A DNA stretch of 64,000 bases from Aquipuribacter hungaricus (lineage in GTDB: Bacteria > Actinomycetota > Actinomycetes > Actinomycetales > JBBAYJ01), in NCBI RefSeq assembly GCF_042663885.1, contig NZ_JBHSXV010000001.1; one strand, written 5' to 3'. A program made the translations under genes and the position numbers. Shown here one piece after another: positions 32,977 through 40,423 of the stretch; the stretch's first letter is position 1, and each line of letters begins with the position of its first letter. The notes below the pieces were generated by a model. It was given only the letters and a program-made list of their open reading frames with translations, had not been told where the DNA came from and made no database searches.

Positions 32977-34113
32977 CTACGTGCTGCGGGCCGTCGCGGC
33001 GACGACGAGCCCCTCCAGGACGGTGCGGGCGTCGTCGGCTACGTCGGCGCGGGCCAGGGCCGCGGTGGCCGCCTCGACGTCGCGGGCGATGAGCGCCTCG
33101 ACCCGGTCGGCCGCGCCGGTGTCGAGGAGGATCTCGCGCAGCGTGGCGACGCCCTCGGTGCCCAGGCCGGGGTCGCCGAGGAGCCGGCGCACCTGCGAGG
33201 CCTGCGCGGGCGTGGCGCGCTCCATGGCCAGGGCGACGAGCACGGTGCGCTTGCCCTCGCGCAGGTCGTCCCCGGCGGGCTTCCCGGTCTCCGACGGGTC
33301 GCCGAAGACGCCGAGCAGGTCGTCGCGCAGCTGGAACGCCTCGCCGAGCGGCAGGCCGTAGCCGGAGTAGGCGGCGAGCAGGGAGTCCGGCGCCCCGGCC
33401 AGGGTCCCGCCGAGCAGCAGCGGGTGCTCGATCGTATATTTGGCGCTCTTGTAGCGGATGACGGTGCGGGCGGACTCGACCGGGTCGTCGTCGGTGGTGC
33501 CCATCGTCGCCTGCTCGAGCATGTCGAGGTACTGCCCGGCCATGAGCTCGGTCCGCATCCGGTCGAAGACCACGCGGCCGCGGGTCACCGCCTCCGCGGG
33601 CAGCCCGCACGAGGCGAGGACCTCGTCCGACCAGGACAGGCACAGGTCGCCCGCCAGGACGGCGCCTGCCATGCCGTAGCGCTCGGTGTCGCCGTGCCAC
33701 CCGGAGCCGCGGTGCAGCTGGGCGAAGCGGCGGTGGACGGCGGGCCGGCCGCGGCGGGTGTCGGAGTCGTCCATGACGTCGTCGTGGATGAGCGCGGCGG
33801 CCTGGAAGAGCTCGAGGCTGGTGACGGCCACGACGACCTCGTCGCAGTCGGCCCCGCCCGCGCCCCGCCAGCCCCAGTACGCGAACGCCGGCCGCAGCCG
33901 CTTGCCGCCGGCGAGCAGGTCGACGACGTACTCCACGAGCGGGGCGGCGTGGGGGCTGACGGCCTCCACGGTGGCGACCTGGCGGGCCAGGACGTCGTCG
34001 AGGGTCTTCTGGACCCGGGTGCGCAGCCCCTCGGTGTCGAGCACCGTGCGGGCGGCGAGCGCCCCGAGCGCGACCGGCGCGGTCGGCGGGCCGGCGGGCG
34101 CAGGGCTGTCCAT
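32977..34113 (-). CDS. crtE: Geranylgeranyl diphosphate synthase (polyprenyl synthetase)
   Basis: Encodes 378 residues. GGKRLRPAF binds diphosphate, DDVMDDSDTRRG is the first Asp-rich motif, and FQLRDDLLGVFGD the second (DDxxG form usual in actinobacteria). It adds isopentenyl diphosphate to make the C20 precursor used by CrtB. In M. tuberculosis the prenyl synthase idsA2 (Rv2173) holds the same position next to the MTHFR-like gene. ATG 34113 has TACATT 7 nt upstream and is divergent from metF. Confidence 0.93.
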   Translation of the reverse strand: MDSPAPAGPPTAPVALGALAARTVLDTEGLRTRVQKTLDDVLARQVATVEAVSPHAAPLVEYVVDLLAGGKRLRPAFAYWGWRGAGGADCDEVVVAVTSLELFQAAALIHDDVMDDSDTRRGRPAVHRRFAQLHRGSGWHGDTERYGMAGAVLAGDLCLSWSDEVLASCGLPAEAVTRGRVVFDRMRTELMAGQYLDMLEQATMGTTDDDPVESARTVIRYKSAKYTIEHPLLLGGTLAGAPDSLLAAYSGYGLPLGEAFQLRDDLLGVFGDPSETGKPAGDDLREGKRTVLVALAMERATPAQASQVRRLLGDPGLGTEGVATLREILLDTGAADRVEALIARDVEAATAALARADVADDARTVLEGLVVAATARST

Positions 34114-34120
34114 GGCCCCC

Positions 34121-34126
34121 AATGTA
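34121..34126 (-). promoter_or_regulatory. Predicted -10 element of crtE
   Basis: TACATT on the minus strand, 7 nt before ATG 34113. Confidence 0.55.
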
Positions 34127-34175
34127 GGTTCGCGCCGCCGGGCGGGCACCCCCGGCCCGTCCGTGCCCGCCCGCC

Positions 34176-34181
34176 TACGCT
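34176..34181 (+). promoter_or_regulatory. Predicted -10 element of metF
   Basis: TACGCT, 6 nt before GTG 34188. Confidence 0.55.
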
Positions 34182-34187
34182 GGGTCC

Positions 34188-35123
34188 GTGCCCGAGGCCT
34201 CCGTCATGCCCCAGCGGCACCGCACCGTGCCGGAGGCCCTCGACGCCGCCCGCGCGGAGGGCCGCCCCGCGCTGTCGTTCGAGTTCTTCCCCCCGCGCGA
34301 CGAGGCGGGGGAGCGGGTGCTGTGGCAGGCGGTGCGCCGCGTGGAGACCGTGCGGCCGGACTTCGTCTCGGTGACCTACGGCGCCGGCGGCGGGACCCAG
34401 GACCGGACCGTGCGCGCCACCCAGCGCATCGCCCGTGAGAGCTCGCTCGCCCCGGTCGCGCACCTGACCTGCGTCGGCCGGACCACCGCCCAGCTGCGGC
34501 AGGTGATCGGCGCCTACGCCGACTCCGGCGTGCGCAGCGTCCTCGCGCTGCGGGGCGACCCGCCGGGCGGGCCCGGCACGCCGTGGGAGCGGACACCGGG
34601 CGGGCTGGACCGCGCCATCGAGCTCGTCGAGCTCGTGGCCGGCCTCGGGACCTTCGCGGTCGGCGTCGCCGCCTTCCCCGACGGGCACCCCGAGTCCACC
34701 TCGGGCGCGCACGACGCCCGCGTGCTCGCCCTCAAGGCCCGCGCCGGCGCCCGGTTCGCCATCACGCAGTTCTTCTTCGACCCCGACGCCTACGTGCGCA
34801 TGGTCGACGCCGTCGCCGCGCAGGGCGTCGACCTGCCGGTGCTGCCGGGGATCATGCCCGTGACGAACCTGCGCCAGGTCGAGCGCTTCGCCCAGCTGTC
34901 CGGGACGCCGCTGCCCGCGGACCTCGTCGCCCGCCTCGAGGCCGTCCGCGACGACCCGGCCGCGGTCCGCCGGGTCGGCATCGAGGCCGCCACGCTGCTG
35001 TGCGAGCGGCTGCTGGCCGCGGGGGCGCCCGGCCTGCACTTCTACACGCTCAACTCCTCGACGGCCACGCTCGAGGTGTGCGCGGACCTGGGGCTCGCGG
35101 GGGCCCGGACGACCGTCGGCTGA
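34188..35123 (+). CDS. metF: Methylenetetrahydrofolate reductase
   Basis: Encodes 311 residues of the MTHFR barrel. SFEFFPPRDEAGE has the catalytic Glu region, SVTYGAGGGT and HLTCVGR the FAD/folate contacts, LALRGDPP the key Asp, and FAITQFFFDPDAYVRMV the Gln/Phe substrate site. It reduces methylene-tetrahydrofolate to methyl-tetrahydrofolate for methionine synthesis. Its place inside the carotenoid locus repeats the Rv2172c/idsA2 arrangement and is probably ancestral rather than functional. Confidence 0.95.
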   Translation: MPEASVMPQRHRTVPEALDAARAEGRPALSFEFFPPRDEAGERVLWQAVRRVETVRPDFVSVTYGAGGGTQDRTVRATQRIARESSLAPVAHLTCVGRTTAQLRQVIGAYADSGVRSVLALRGDPPGGPGTPWERTPGGLDRAIELVELVAGLGTFAVGVAAFPDGHPESTSGAHDARVLALKARAGARFAITQFFFDPDAYVRMVDAVAAQGVDLPVLPGIMPVTNLRQVERFAQLSGTPLPADLVARLEAVRDDPAAVRRVGIEAATLLCERLLAAGAPGLHFYTLNSSTATLEVCADLGLAGARTTVG

Positions 35124-35171
35124 GGCCGGCGGCTGCGCTCCGGGGGCGGCGCGCCTCGTCCGTGCGTGCCC

Positions 35172-36755
35172 TCAGGTGTCCGGGGCGTCCCCGTCGGGGA
35201 CGTCGGCCGTGCCGGGCGCCCCGGCCCGGGCGGGACCGACCAGGTCGGCGACGATGGCCGCGCTCATCCCCACCAGCGGGATGCCGCCGCCGGGGTGCGA
35301 CGAGCCGCCGACGAGGAACAGGCCCTCGACGTTGCTCGCGTTCGCCGGGCGCAGGAACGCCGAGCGGGCGCCGTTGGACGAGCTGCCGTAGATCGAGCCG
35401 CCGACGCTGCGGGTCTCGTACTCCAGGTCCGCCGGCGTGGACACCACGCGCCACAGCACCCGGTCGCGGACGTCGAGGCCGCGCTCGGCCATGACCTCCA
35501 GCACGCGGTCGGCGTAGGCCTCGGCCAGCCCCTCGGTGTGCCAGTCCACCCCGCGCGACGGCTCGCCCGGGCGGTGGCGCGGCGCGTTGACGAGGACGAA
35601 CCAGGCCTCGGTGCCGTCGTCGGGGCGCAGCGCCGGGTCGTCGGGCGCGCTGACGTAGACGGTCGGGTCCGGGGCGGGCCGGGTGCGCCCGCGGTGCCGG
35701 CCGGTCCCGAACACCGAGTCGAACTCGTCGTCGTAGTCGTCGGGGAACAGCACGGTGTGGTGCTGCAGGCCAGGGGTGCGCCCGCGCAGCGCGAGCAGCA
35801 GGACGAAGCCGGACAGCGACGGGTCGGCCTTGCGCAGCCGGCGGCGGCCGAGCTCGCCCGGCGGACCCGCGAGCAGCTCGTGGTAGGTGTGCGCGGCGTC
35901 GGCGTTGGACACCACGACGTCGGCGTCGACCCGGCTGCCGTCCCGCAGCCGGACACCCTGGGTGCGCCAGCCGACCGGGCCGGGCACGTCCTTGACGATG
36001 ATCTCCGCGACGTCCGCGCCGGTCCGGATGTCCGCGCCGAGCTGCTCGGCGCGCCGGGCCACGGCCTCGACCAGCACGCGCAGGCCGCCCTCGACGTACC
36101 AGGCGCCGTAGGTCTGCTCCACGTACGGCACCGTCGCCAGGGCGGCCGGGGCCCGCCGCGGGTCGGAGCCGGTGTAGGTCGCGTAGCGGTCGAGCAGCAC
36201 CCGCAGCCGGGCGTCCTTGAGGTAGCGGCGGCCCAGCTGGCGCAGGCTGAGCCACGGGGCGATGGTCGCCAGGTCGCCGACCCGCCGGGACTCCTTCAGC
36301 AGCCCGCGCGCGCCGTCCAGGGGCGAGGACAGGAACGGCCCGCGGGTCGCCTCCCAGATCTCGCCGGCGCGCTCCATGAACGCCGTCCACTGCGCGCCTG
36401 TGCCCTCGCCCAGGGCGGCGTCCATCGCGGCCGCGACCGCGGGGCCGCCGCCGTCGGGCACGTCGAGCACGGTGCCGTCGGCGAATCGGTAGCGGAACGC
36501 CGGGTCCACCGGCCGCAGCGGGACCTCCTCGCGCAGCGGCGCCCCGGTGTCCGCGAAGAGCTCCTCGTAGACCGAGGGGATGGTGAGCAGGGACGGCCCG
36601 GTGTCGAAGCCGTAGCCGTCGCGCGCGTAGCGGCCGAGCTTGCCGCCGACCCGCGCGGACTGCTCGAGCACCGTCACCCGGTGACCGGCGTGCGCCAGCC
36701 TGACGGCGGCGGCCAGCCCCCCGAGCCCTGCCCCGACCACGACGACCCTGCTCAT
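35172..36755 (-). CDS. CrtI/CrtD-family carotenoid desaturase
   Basis: Encodes 527 residues. The N-terminal dinucleotide motif is VVVGAGLGGLAAAVRLAHAG, and the C-terminal flavin region is FLVGGSSHPGGGIPLVGMSA. It is a second phytoene-desaturase-family oxidoreductase, clearly distinct from crtI. Because it is coupled (ATGA) to the glycosyltransferase and CruF genes, a CrtD-type 3,4-desaturation of a 1-hydroxylated acyclic end is the best guess. A CrtO/CrtOx-type oxygenase is the main alternative. Confidence 0.8.
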   Translation of the reverse strand: MSRVVVVGAGLGGLAAAVRLAHAGHRVTVLEQSARVGGKLGRYARDGYGFDTGPSLLTIPSVYEELFADTGAPLREEVPLRPVDPAFRYRFADGTVLDVPDGGGPAVAAAMDAALGEGTGAQWTAFMERAGEIWEATRGPFLSSPLDGARGLLKESRRVGDLATIAPWLSLRQLGRRYLKDARLRVLLDRYATYTGSDPRRAPAALATVPYVEQTYGAWYVEGGLRVLVEAVARRAEQLGADIRTGADVAEIIVKDVPGPVGWRTQGVRLRDGSRVDADVVVSNADAAHTYHELLAGPPGELGRRRLRKADPSLSGFVLLLALRGRTPGLQHHTVLFPDDYDDEFDSVFGTGRHRGRTRPAPDPTVYVSAPDDPALRPDDGTEAWFVLVNAPRHRPGEPSRGVDWHTEGLAEAYADRVLEVMAERGLDVRDRVLWRVVSTPADLEYETRSVGGSIYGSSSNGARSAFLRPANASNVEGLFLVGGSSHPGGGIPLVGMSAAIVADLVGPARAGAPGTADVPDGDAPDT

Positions 36756-37864
36756 GCGACCTCCCGCCCCTTCCAGCGCAGCGTGCCCCGGTACCGTCCC
36801 ACGAACGAGGTCACCGTCAGCGACGCCGCGAGCAGCACCGACACGGGGTGGGCCAGCGCGTCCGGCAGCGACCGGGCCCCGGTGGCCTCGGCGGTGAGGT
36901 AGCGCCCCAGCACGCCCGCGCCCAGGCCGACCGCACCGACCGCGGAGCCGCGCAGCGCCGCCGCGGCGGGCCACACGTAGGCCAGGCCGAGCACCGCCAT
37001 GGCCGCGGCCGCGCCGGCGGGGGAGCCGAAGGCCGCCCACAGCGACTTGGCGTAGCCGTCGCGCACCTCCGGCCACGAGGTGTACATCCGGCACGAGGCG
37101 ACCTGGGAGCCGTCGCACGGGACGCCCCGCCCGCCGCTGCGCTTGACCGCCCGCAGCAGGGCGATGTCCTCCAGCACCTCGCCGGCCACCGCAGCGTGGC
37201 CGCCCGCCCGGGCGTAGGCGCCGGCGTCGACGGCGAGCAGCTGACCGTTGGCGGCGGCGAGGCTGGGCCGGGGGGAGCGCTCGGCCGCGACGAGGGGGAG
37301 CGTGGTGAGCCACGACCACTGCAGCAGGGGCTGGACCAGGCGCTCGGCCGCGGTGACCGCGACCTGCCGGGGGTACGGCGAGACCAGGTCGAGGCCGCTG
37401 CCGCGCAGCAGTGCCACCGTGGCCGCGACCGCGTGCGGCGCCAGCACCACGTCGGCGTCGACGAACAGCAGGACCGAGCCGGTCGCGGCCCGGGCGAGCT
37501 GGTGGCAGGCGTACGGCTTGCCCAGCCAGCCGGGCGGCCGCTCCCGGCCGGTGATCAGGCGCACCCGGGGGTCGCGGGCCGACGCCTCGCGGACCAGGCG
37601 GGCCGTGGCGTCGGTGCTGCCGTCGTCGCAGACGAGCACCTCGAGGTCGTCGCAGCCGACCTGCTCGGCCAGGCAGTCCAGCAGCGCGGGCAGCGCGGCC
37701 TCCTCGTCGCGGGCCGGGACGAGGACGCTGACCCGCTCGCGCACCGGCGGCGGCTCCGCCGGGGGGCGCCGCAGCCGGGTGGTGTTCCAGGCGGTGTGGG
37801 CGGTGAGGGCGACGGCCAGCCCGGTGCCGGCCCGGGTGAGGCGGTCGGCGGTCCTGCTGCTCAC
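36752..37864 (-). CDS. GT2 glycosyltransferase, CruG-like carotenoid glycosyltransferase
   Basis: Encodes 370 residues. A short N-terminal hydrophobic segment precedes a GT-A domain: VSVLVPARDEE, VLVCDDGSTDAT (metal/nucleotide Asp), FVDADVVL (DxD) and EDIALLRAVKRSG (catalytic Asp region). Two or three C-terminal helices keep it at the membrane. The family joins CruG of cyanobacteria, which sits beside CruF, and staphyloxanthin-type GT2 enzymes. Expected role: sugar transfer to a carotenoid hydroxyl. It overlaps CruF by GTGA and the desaturase by ATGA. Confidence 0.8.
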   Translation of the reverse strand: MSSRTADRLTRAGTGLAVALTAHTAWNTTRLRRPPAEPPPVRERVSVLVPARDEEAALPALLDCLAEQVGCDDLEVLVCDDGSTDATARLVREASARDPRVRLITGRERPPGWLGKPYACHQLARAATGSVLLFVDADVVLAPHAVAATVALLRGSGLDLVSPYPRQVAVTAAERLVQPLLQWSWLTTLPLVAAERSPRPSLAAANGQLLAVDAGAYARAGGHAAVAGEVLEDIALLRAVKRSGGRGVPCDGSQVASCRMYTSWPEVRDGYAKSLWAAFGSPAGAAAAMAVLGLAYVWPAAAALRGSAVGAVGLGAGVLGRYLTAEATGARSLPDALAHPVSVLLAASLTVTSFVGRYRGTLRWKGREVA

Positions 37865-38721
37865 GCGCTCGTCGAGGTGCGGGAGAGCCGGCCGTGCTCG
37901 CGCGGGGACGCCAGGGACCGGCGCAGCAGGACCAGGTACGGCCCGACGAGCAGGCCCATCCCCACCAGGCCGTAGGCAGCGACGGCGGGCTTGCCGAAGA
38001 AGGCGAGGTTGGCCAGGCCGGAGCCGAGCCAGGTCCACGCCAGCAGCAGCGCCGGCACGGCCTCGTCCACCTCGGTGCGCGGCACGACGGCGTCGAGCAG
38101 GGCGACCATGAGCACCGCGACGAGCGCCCAGCCGGCGTAGTTGGTGAGCGGGATGCCCGGGACGCCCGGCAGGCCCGGCTCGGGCGAGGCGAACACCCAG
38201 TGCCCCGCGGCGGTCATCTGCGGGTCCAGGTACAGGTCCCACGAGGCGAGCCCCAGCCCTCCGAGCACGGCCACCAGCGCGGCGCGGGCCCCACGGCCCC
38301 GGGCCCGGTCCCCGGTCGGGGGGACCAGCGCGGCCGCGAGCCGCCGGCCGAGCAGGAGCATCGGCCAGGCCATCATCGTCCAGGCGAGCGGGATGACGAC
38401 GGGGACGTCGAGCAGCGACCAGCCCAGGGTGCCGGTGTAGGTGTACGGGCCGAACGGGACTCCGGTCGCGGTCCCCACGGCCTCGGCCACGAGCCCCGCC
38501 CCGCCCGCGACGAGCAGCACGAGCAGGGCCGTCCGCACGCCGGCGGTGACGGTGGCGTGGACCAGGCTGGCCAGGCAGAACAGGACCACGGTGGCGATGG
38601 TCGCGGCCACCAGCGGGCGGCCGTCGAGCAGCGGGTAGCTCACCTGGACCAGGACCGTGAGACCGGCGAGCACCAGCGCCAGCCGGTCCCCGCGTGCCGG
38701 TCGTCCACCCCGTGCTGGCAT
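37861..38721 (-). CDS. cruF: CruF-family carotenoid 1',2'-hydratase (DUF422)
   Basis: Encodes 286 residues with about seven membrane helices. Family markers are FGPYTYTGTLGWSLLDVPVVIPLAWTMMAWP split over helix 3-4, SWDLYLDPQM, and LTNYAGWALVA. CruF hydrates the terminal double bond of acyclic psi ends to a tertiary alcohol. It is the first gene of a three-gene operon. ATG 38721 has TAGACT 6 nt upstream. Confidence 0.85.
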   Translation of the reverse strand: MPARGGRPARGDRLALVLAGLTVLVQVSYPLLDGRPLVAATIATVVLFCLASLVHATVTAGVRTALLVLLVAGGAGLVAEAVGTATGVPFGPYTYTGTLGWSLLDVPVVIPLAWTMMAWPMLLLGRRLAAALVPPTGDRARGRGARAALVAVLGGLGLASWDLYLDPQMTAAGHWVFASPEPGLPGVPGIPLTNYAGWALVAVLMVALLDAVVPRTEVDEAVPALLLAWTWLGSGLANLAFFGKPAVAAYGLVGMGLLVGPYLVLLRRSLASPREHGRLSRTSTSA

Positions 38722-38727
38722 CCCCGG

Positions 38728-38733
38728 AGTCTA
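38728..38733 (-). promoter_or_regulatory. Predicted -10 element of the cruF operon
   Basis: TAGACT on the minus strand, 6 nt before ATG 38721. Confidence 0.6.
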
Positions 38734-38741
38734 GGCGGCGC

Positions 38742-39283
38742 TCAGCGGGCAGGTCCTGCCGCCACCACGGCGCTCGTGCCGCCGGTGAGCCGGACGAGCT
38801 CGTCGTGGCTGGTCGGGAACACCGTGCGCGGGTGCCCGGCCGCGGCCCACACCTGCTCGTGCCCGGCGAGGTCGGCGTCCACCAGCGTGGGCAGCGGGCG
38901 CGGGTGGCCCACGGGCGCGACCCCGCCGATGGCGTACCCGGTGGCCGCGCGGACGTCGTCCGGGGTGGCCCGGCCGACCGCCGCGACCCCGAGCACGCCG
39001 GCCACGAGCGCGGTGTCGACGCGGTGGGCCCCGGAGGCGAGGACGAGGACGGGGAAGGGCCCGCCGCCGCCGTGCGGGGTGGCCAGGAACACCAGCGAGT
39101 GGCGATCTGGGCCGGTCCGACCCCGAGCGAGGCGGCGGCCTCGGCGGCGGTGCGGGCGTGCTCGTCGAGGACGACGACCCGGTCGGGCACCCCGGCGGCG
39201 GCCAGCGCCGCCCGGACGCGGGTCACGCCGGGGTGGTCGGCGAGGTCGCCCCGGGAGGGGGACGGGGAGGGCTGCTCGGTCAC
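38742..39283 (-). pseudogene. YbaK/EbsC-type aminoacyl-tRNA deacylase gene with 1-bp deletion
   Basis: Reading from GTG 39283 gives RVRAALAAAGVPDRVVVLDEHARTA and then GVGPAQIA, after which the frame is lost. The next frame continues SLVFLATPHG, then LASGAHRVDT, ATGYAIGGVAP and HPRPLPTLVD to the stop at 38742. Adding one A after 39097 restores the family sequence QIANSLVF and a protein of 180 residues. Intact members hydrolyse mischarged tRNA (Cys/Ala-tRNA-Pro). It could be a real pseudogene or a consensus error. Promoter TACGCT lies 6 nt before the start. Confidence 0.8.
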
Positions 39284-39289
39284 GCCGGG

Positions 39290-39295
39290 AGCGTA
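39290..39295 (-). promoter_or_regulatory. Predicted -10 element of the YbaK-like gene
   Basis: TACGCT on the minus strand, 6 nt before GTG 39283. Confidence 0.5.
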
Positions 39296-39342
39296 GGGCG
39301 GGGGGTGGACAGACGGTCCGCGCGTCGTCGGCGGGGCCGTCC

Positions 39343-39379
39343 GGGGGGGCCGGGGAGGGGCCGTCCGGGAGGGTCCGGG
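39343..39379 (+). other. Potential G-quadruplex upstream of the SOS promoter
   Basis: Six runs of three or more G (39343-39349, 39352-39355, 39357-39360, 39367-39369, 39371-39373, 39377-39379) with loops of 1-6 nt, plus a 13-bp direct repeat GGGGCCGTCCGGG (39333, 39357). Confidence 0.5.
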
Positions 39380-39442
39380 AAGTGGATCTCCTGTCGCGCC
39401 GGGCGACTCGCCGGGGCGGTGGACGCGGGTCCGGGTCCGACC

Positions 39443-39465
39443 TAGTCTTCGAACACGCGTTCGAA
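39443..39465 (+). promoter_or_regulatory. LexA (SOS) box overlapping a -10 element
   Basis: TTCGAACACGCGTTCGAA at 39448-39465 contains the actinobacterial LexA consensus TCGAAC-N4-GTTCGA exactly. TAGTCT (39443-39448) is a likely -10, so LexA would block RNA polymerase. A second GTTCGA half-site at 39475-39480 pairs with TCGAAC at 39461 with 8-bp spacing. Confidence 0.9.
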
Positions 39466-39502
39466 CGGACAGGCGTTCGAGCACCGGCACGGGGAGGCCA
39501 TC

Positions 39503-39850
39503 GTGCGTCGCTACGACGAACCAGTCCAGGTCAGGCTCGCCGAGGGTCCCGACGGTACCCACGGGGGCGGCGGCCCGGTGCCGGACGCCTTCCTCTGGCG
39601 CAACCGGCTGTACGTCGTCCGCGAGGTGCTGGCGTCGTGGCTGGAGCGCGAGGCGTGGTGGGAGCAGCCCTCCTCGCCCGCCGTCCCCGAGCGGACGGTG
39701 TGGCGCGTCGAGGCAGGGGCGGGGCGGGCGCTCGGCACCGGGGTCTACGACCTCGCGCAGGCGGTCCCGGCCGCCGTCCCGGCGATGTCCGGCGGTCCCG
39801 CCGGGCCCGCCGACCAGGGGCAGTGGTGGTTGCTGTGCCACCTCGACTGA
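39503..39850 (+). CDS. DUF6504 family protein, first gene of the SOS operon
   Basis: Encodes 115 residues. Strand-rich: YDEPVQVRLAEG, FLWRNRLYVVREVLASWLER, VWRVEAGAG and TGVYDLAQ, ending QWWLLCHLD. It is found upstream of dnaE2 or dinB genes in actinobacteria and has no known activity. GTG 39503 has GGGGAGG 5 nt upstream and lies about 50 bp after the LexA box. Its stop overlaps the next ATG (TGATG). Confidence 0.82.
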   Translation: MRRYDEPVQVRLAEGPDGTHGGGGPVPDAFLWRNRLYVVREVLASWLEREAWWEQPSSPAVPERTVWRVEAGAGRALGTGVYDLAQAVPAAVPAMSGGPAGPADQGQWWLLCHLD

Positions 39851-40404
39851 TGGAGGCGCCCCGCCCGGGTGCCCCGGCCGGCGTGCCCACGGCGGCCCGG
39901 GTCGACCTCGCGGTGGACCCCCGCCCTCACCCTCGAGCAGAGGTCGAGGGTGGGGGGACTCGTGACGGTGACGCCGCCGGGGTGGACTCCGCGGGGGTCG
40001 CCGCCGCCGAGGTGAACGCCGCGGTGGTGGCGCTGCTCGAGCGCTCCCGGGAGGGGCTGCGCGCGGCGGCGTCGGACCTCGACGCCCGGGCGCGGTGGGC
40101 CGGGGCGCACCTGGCGGCGCTGCGGGCGGCCACGGCCGTGCTCGCGGTCCGCGGCCGGCCCGGCCCGGCGCGGTCCCGGCCGCGCAGCGTCTGGCAGGTG
40201 CTGCCCCGGCTCGCCCCCGAGCTGACGGAGTGGGCGGTGTTCCTCGGCTCGCTGCCCCGGGTGGACGGGCCGACCGCGGACGACCGGTCGCGCGCCGCCG
40301 ACGACCTGCTGCGCGACGCCGAGCTGTTCCTGCGCGCCGTCACCGGGGTGCTGTCCCTGCCGTGGCGCCCGGTCCTGCCCGACGTCGTGGCGGCGTCCCG
40401 CTGA
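39850..40404 (+). CDS. SAV_6107-family HEPN domain protein
   Basis: Encodes 184 residues. A disordered N-terminus of about 50 residues precedes a four-helix HEPN domain. RWAGAH at residues 82-87 fits the R-X4-6-H motif of HEPN ribonucleases. The C-terminal helix includes DDLLRDAELFLRAV. It is coupled to the DUF6504 gene and is 19 bp before dnaE2, so all three share the LexA-controlled promoter. Whether it cuts RNA or only serves as a binding partner of the polymerase is unknown. Confidence 0.82.
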   Translation: MEAPRPGAPAGVPTAARVDLAVDPRPHPRAEVEGGGTRDGDAAGVDSAGVAAAEVNAAVVALLERSREGLRAAASDLDARARWAGAHLAALRAATAVLAVRGRPGPARSRPRSVWQVLPRLAPELTEWAVFLGSLPRVDGPTADDRSRAADDLLRDAELFLRAVTGVLSLPWRPVLPDVVAASR

Positions 40405-40423
40405 GACGACCGAGGACCTGCTG

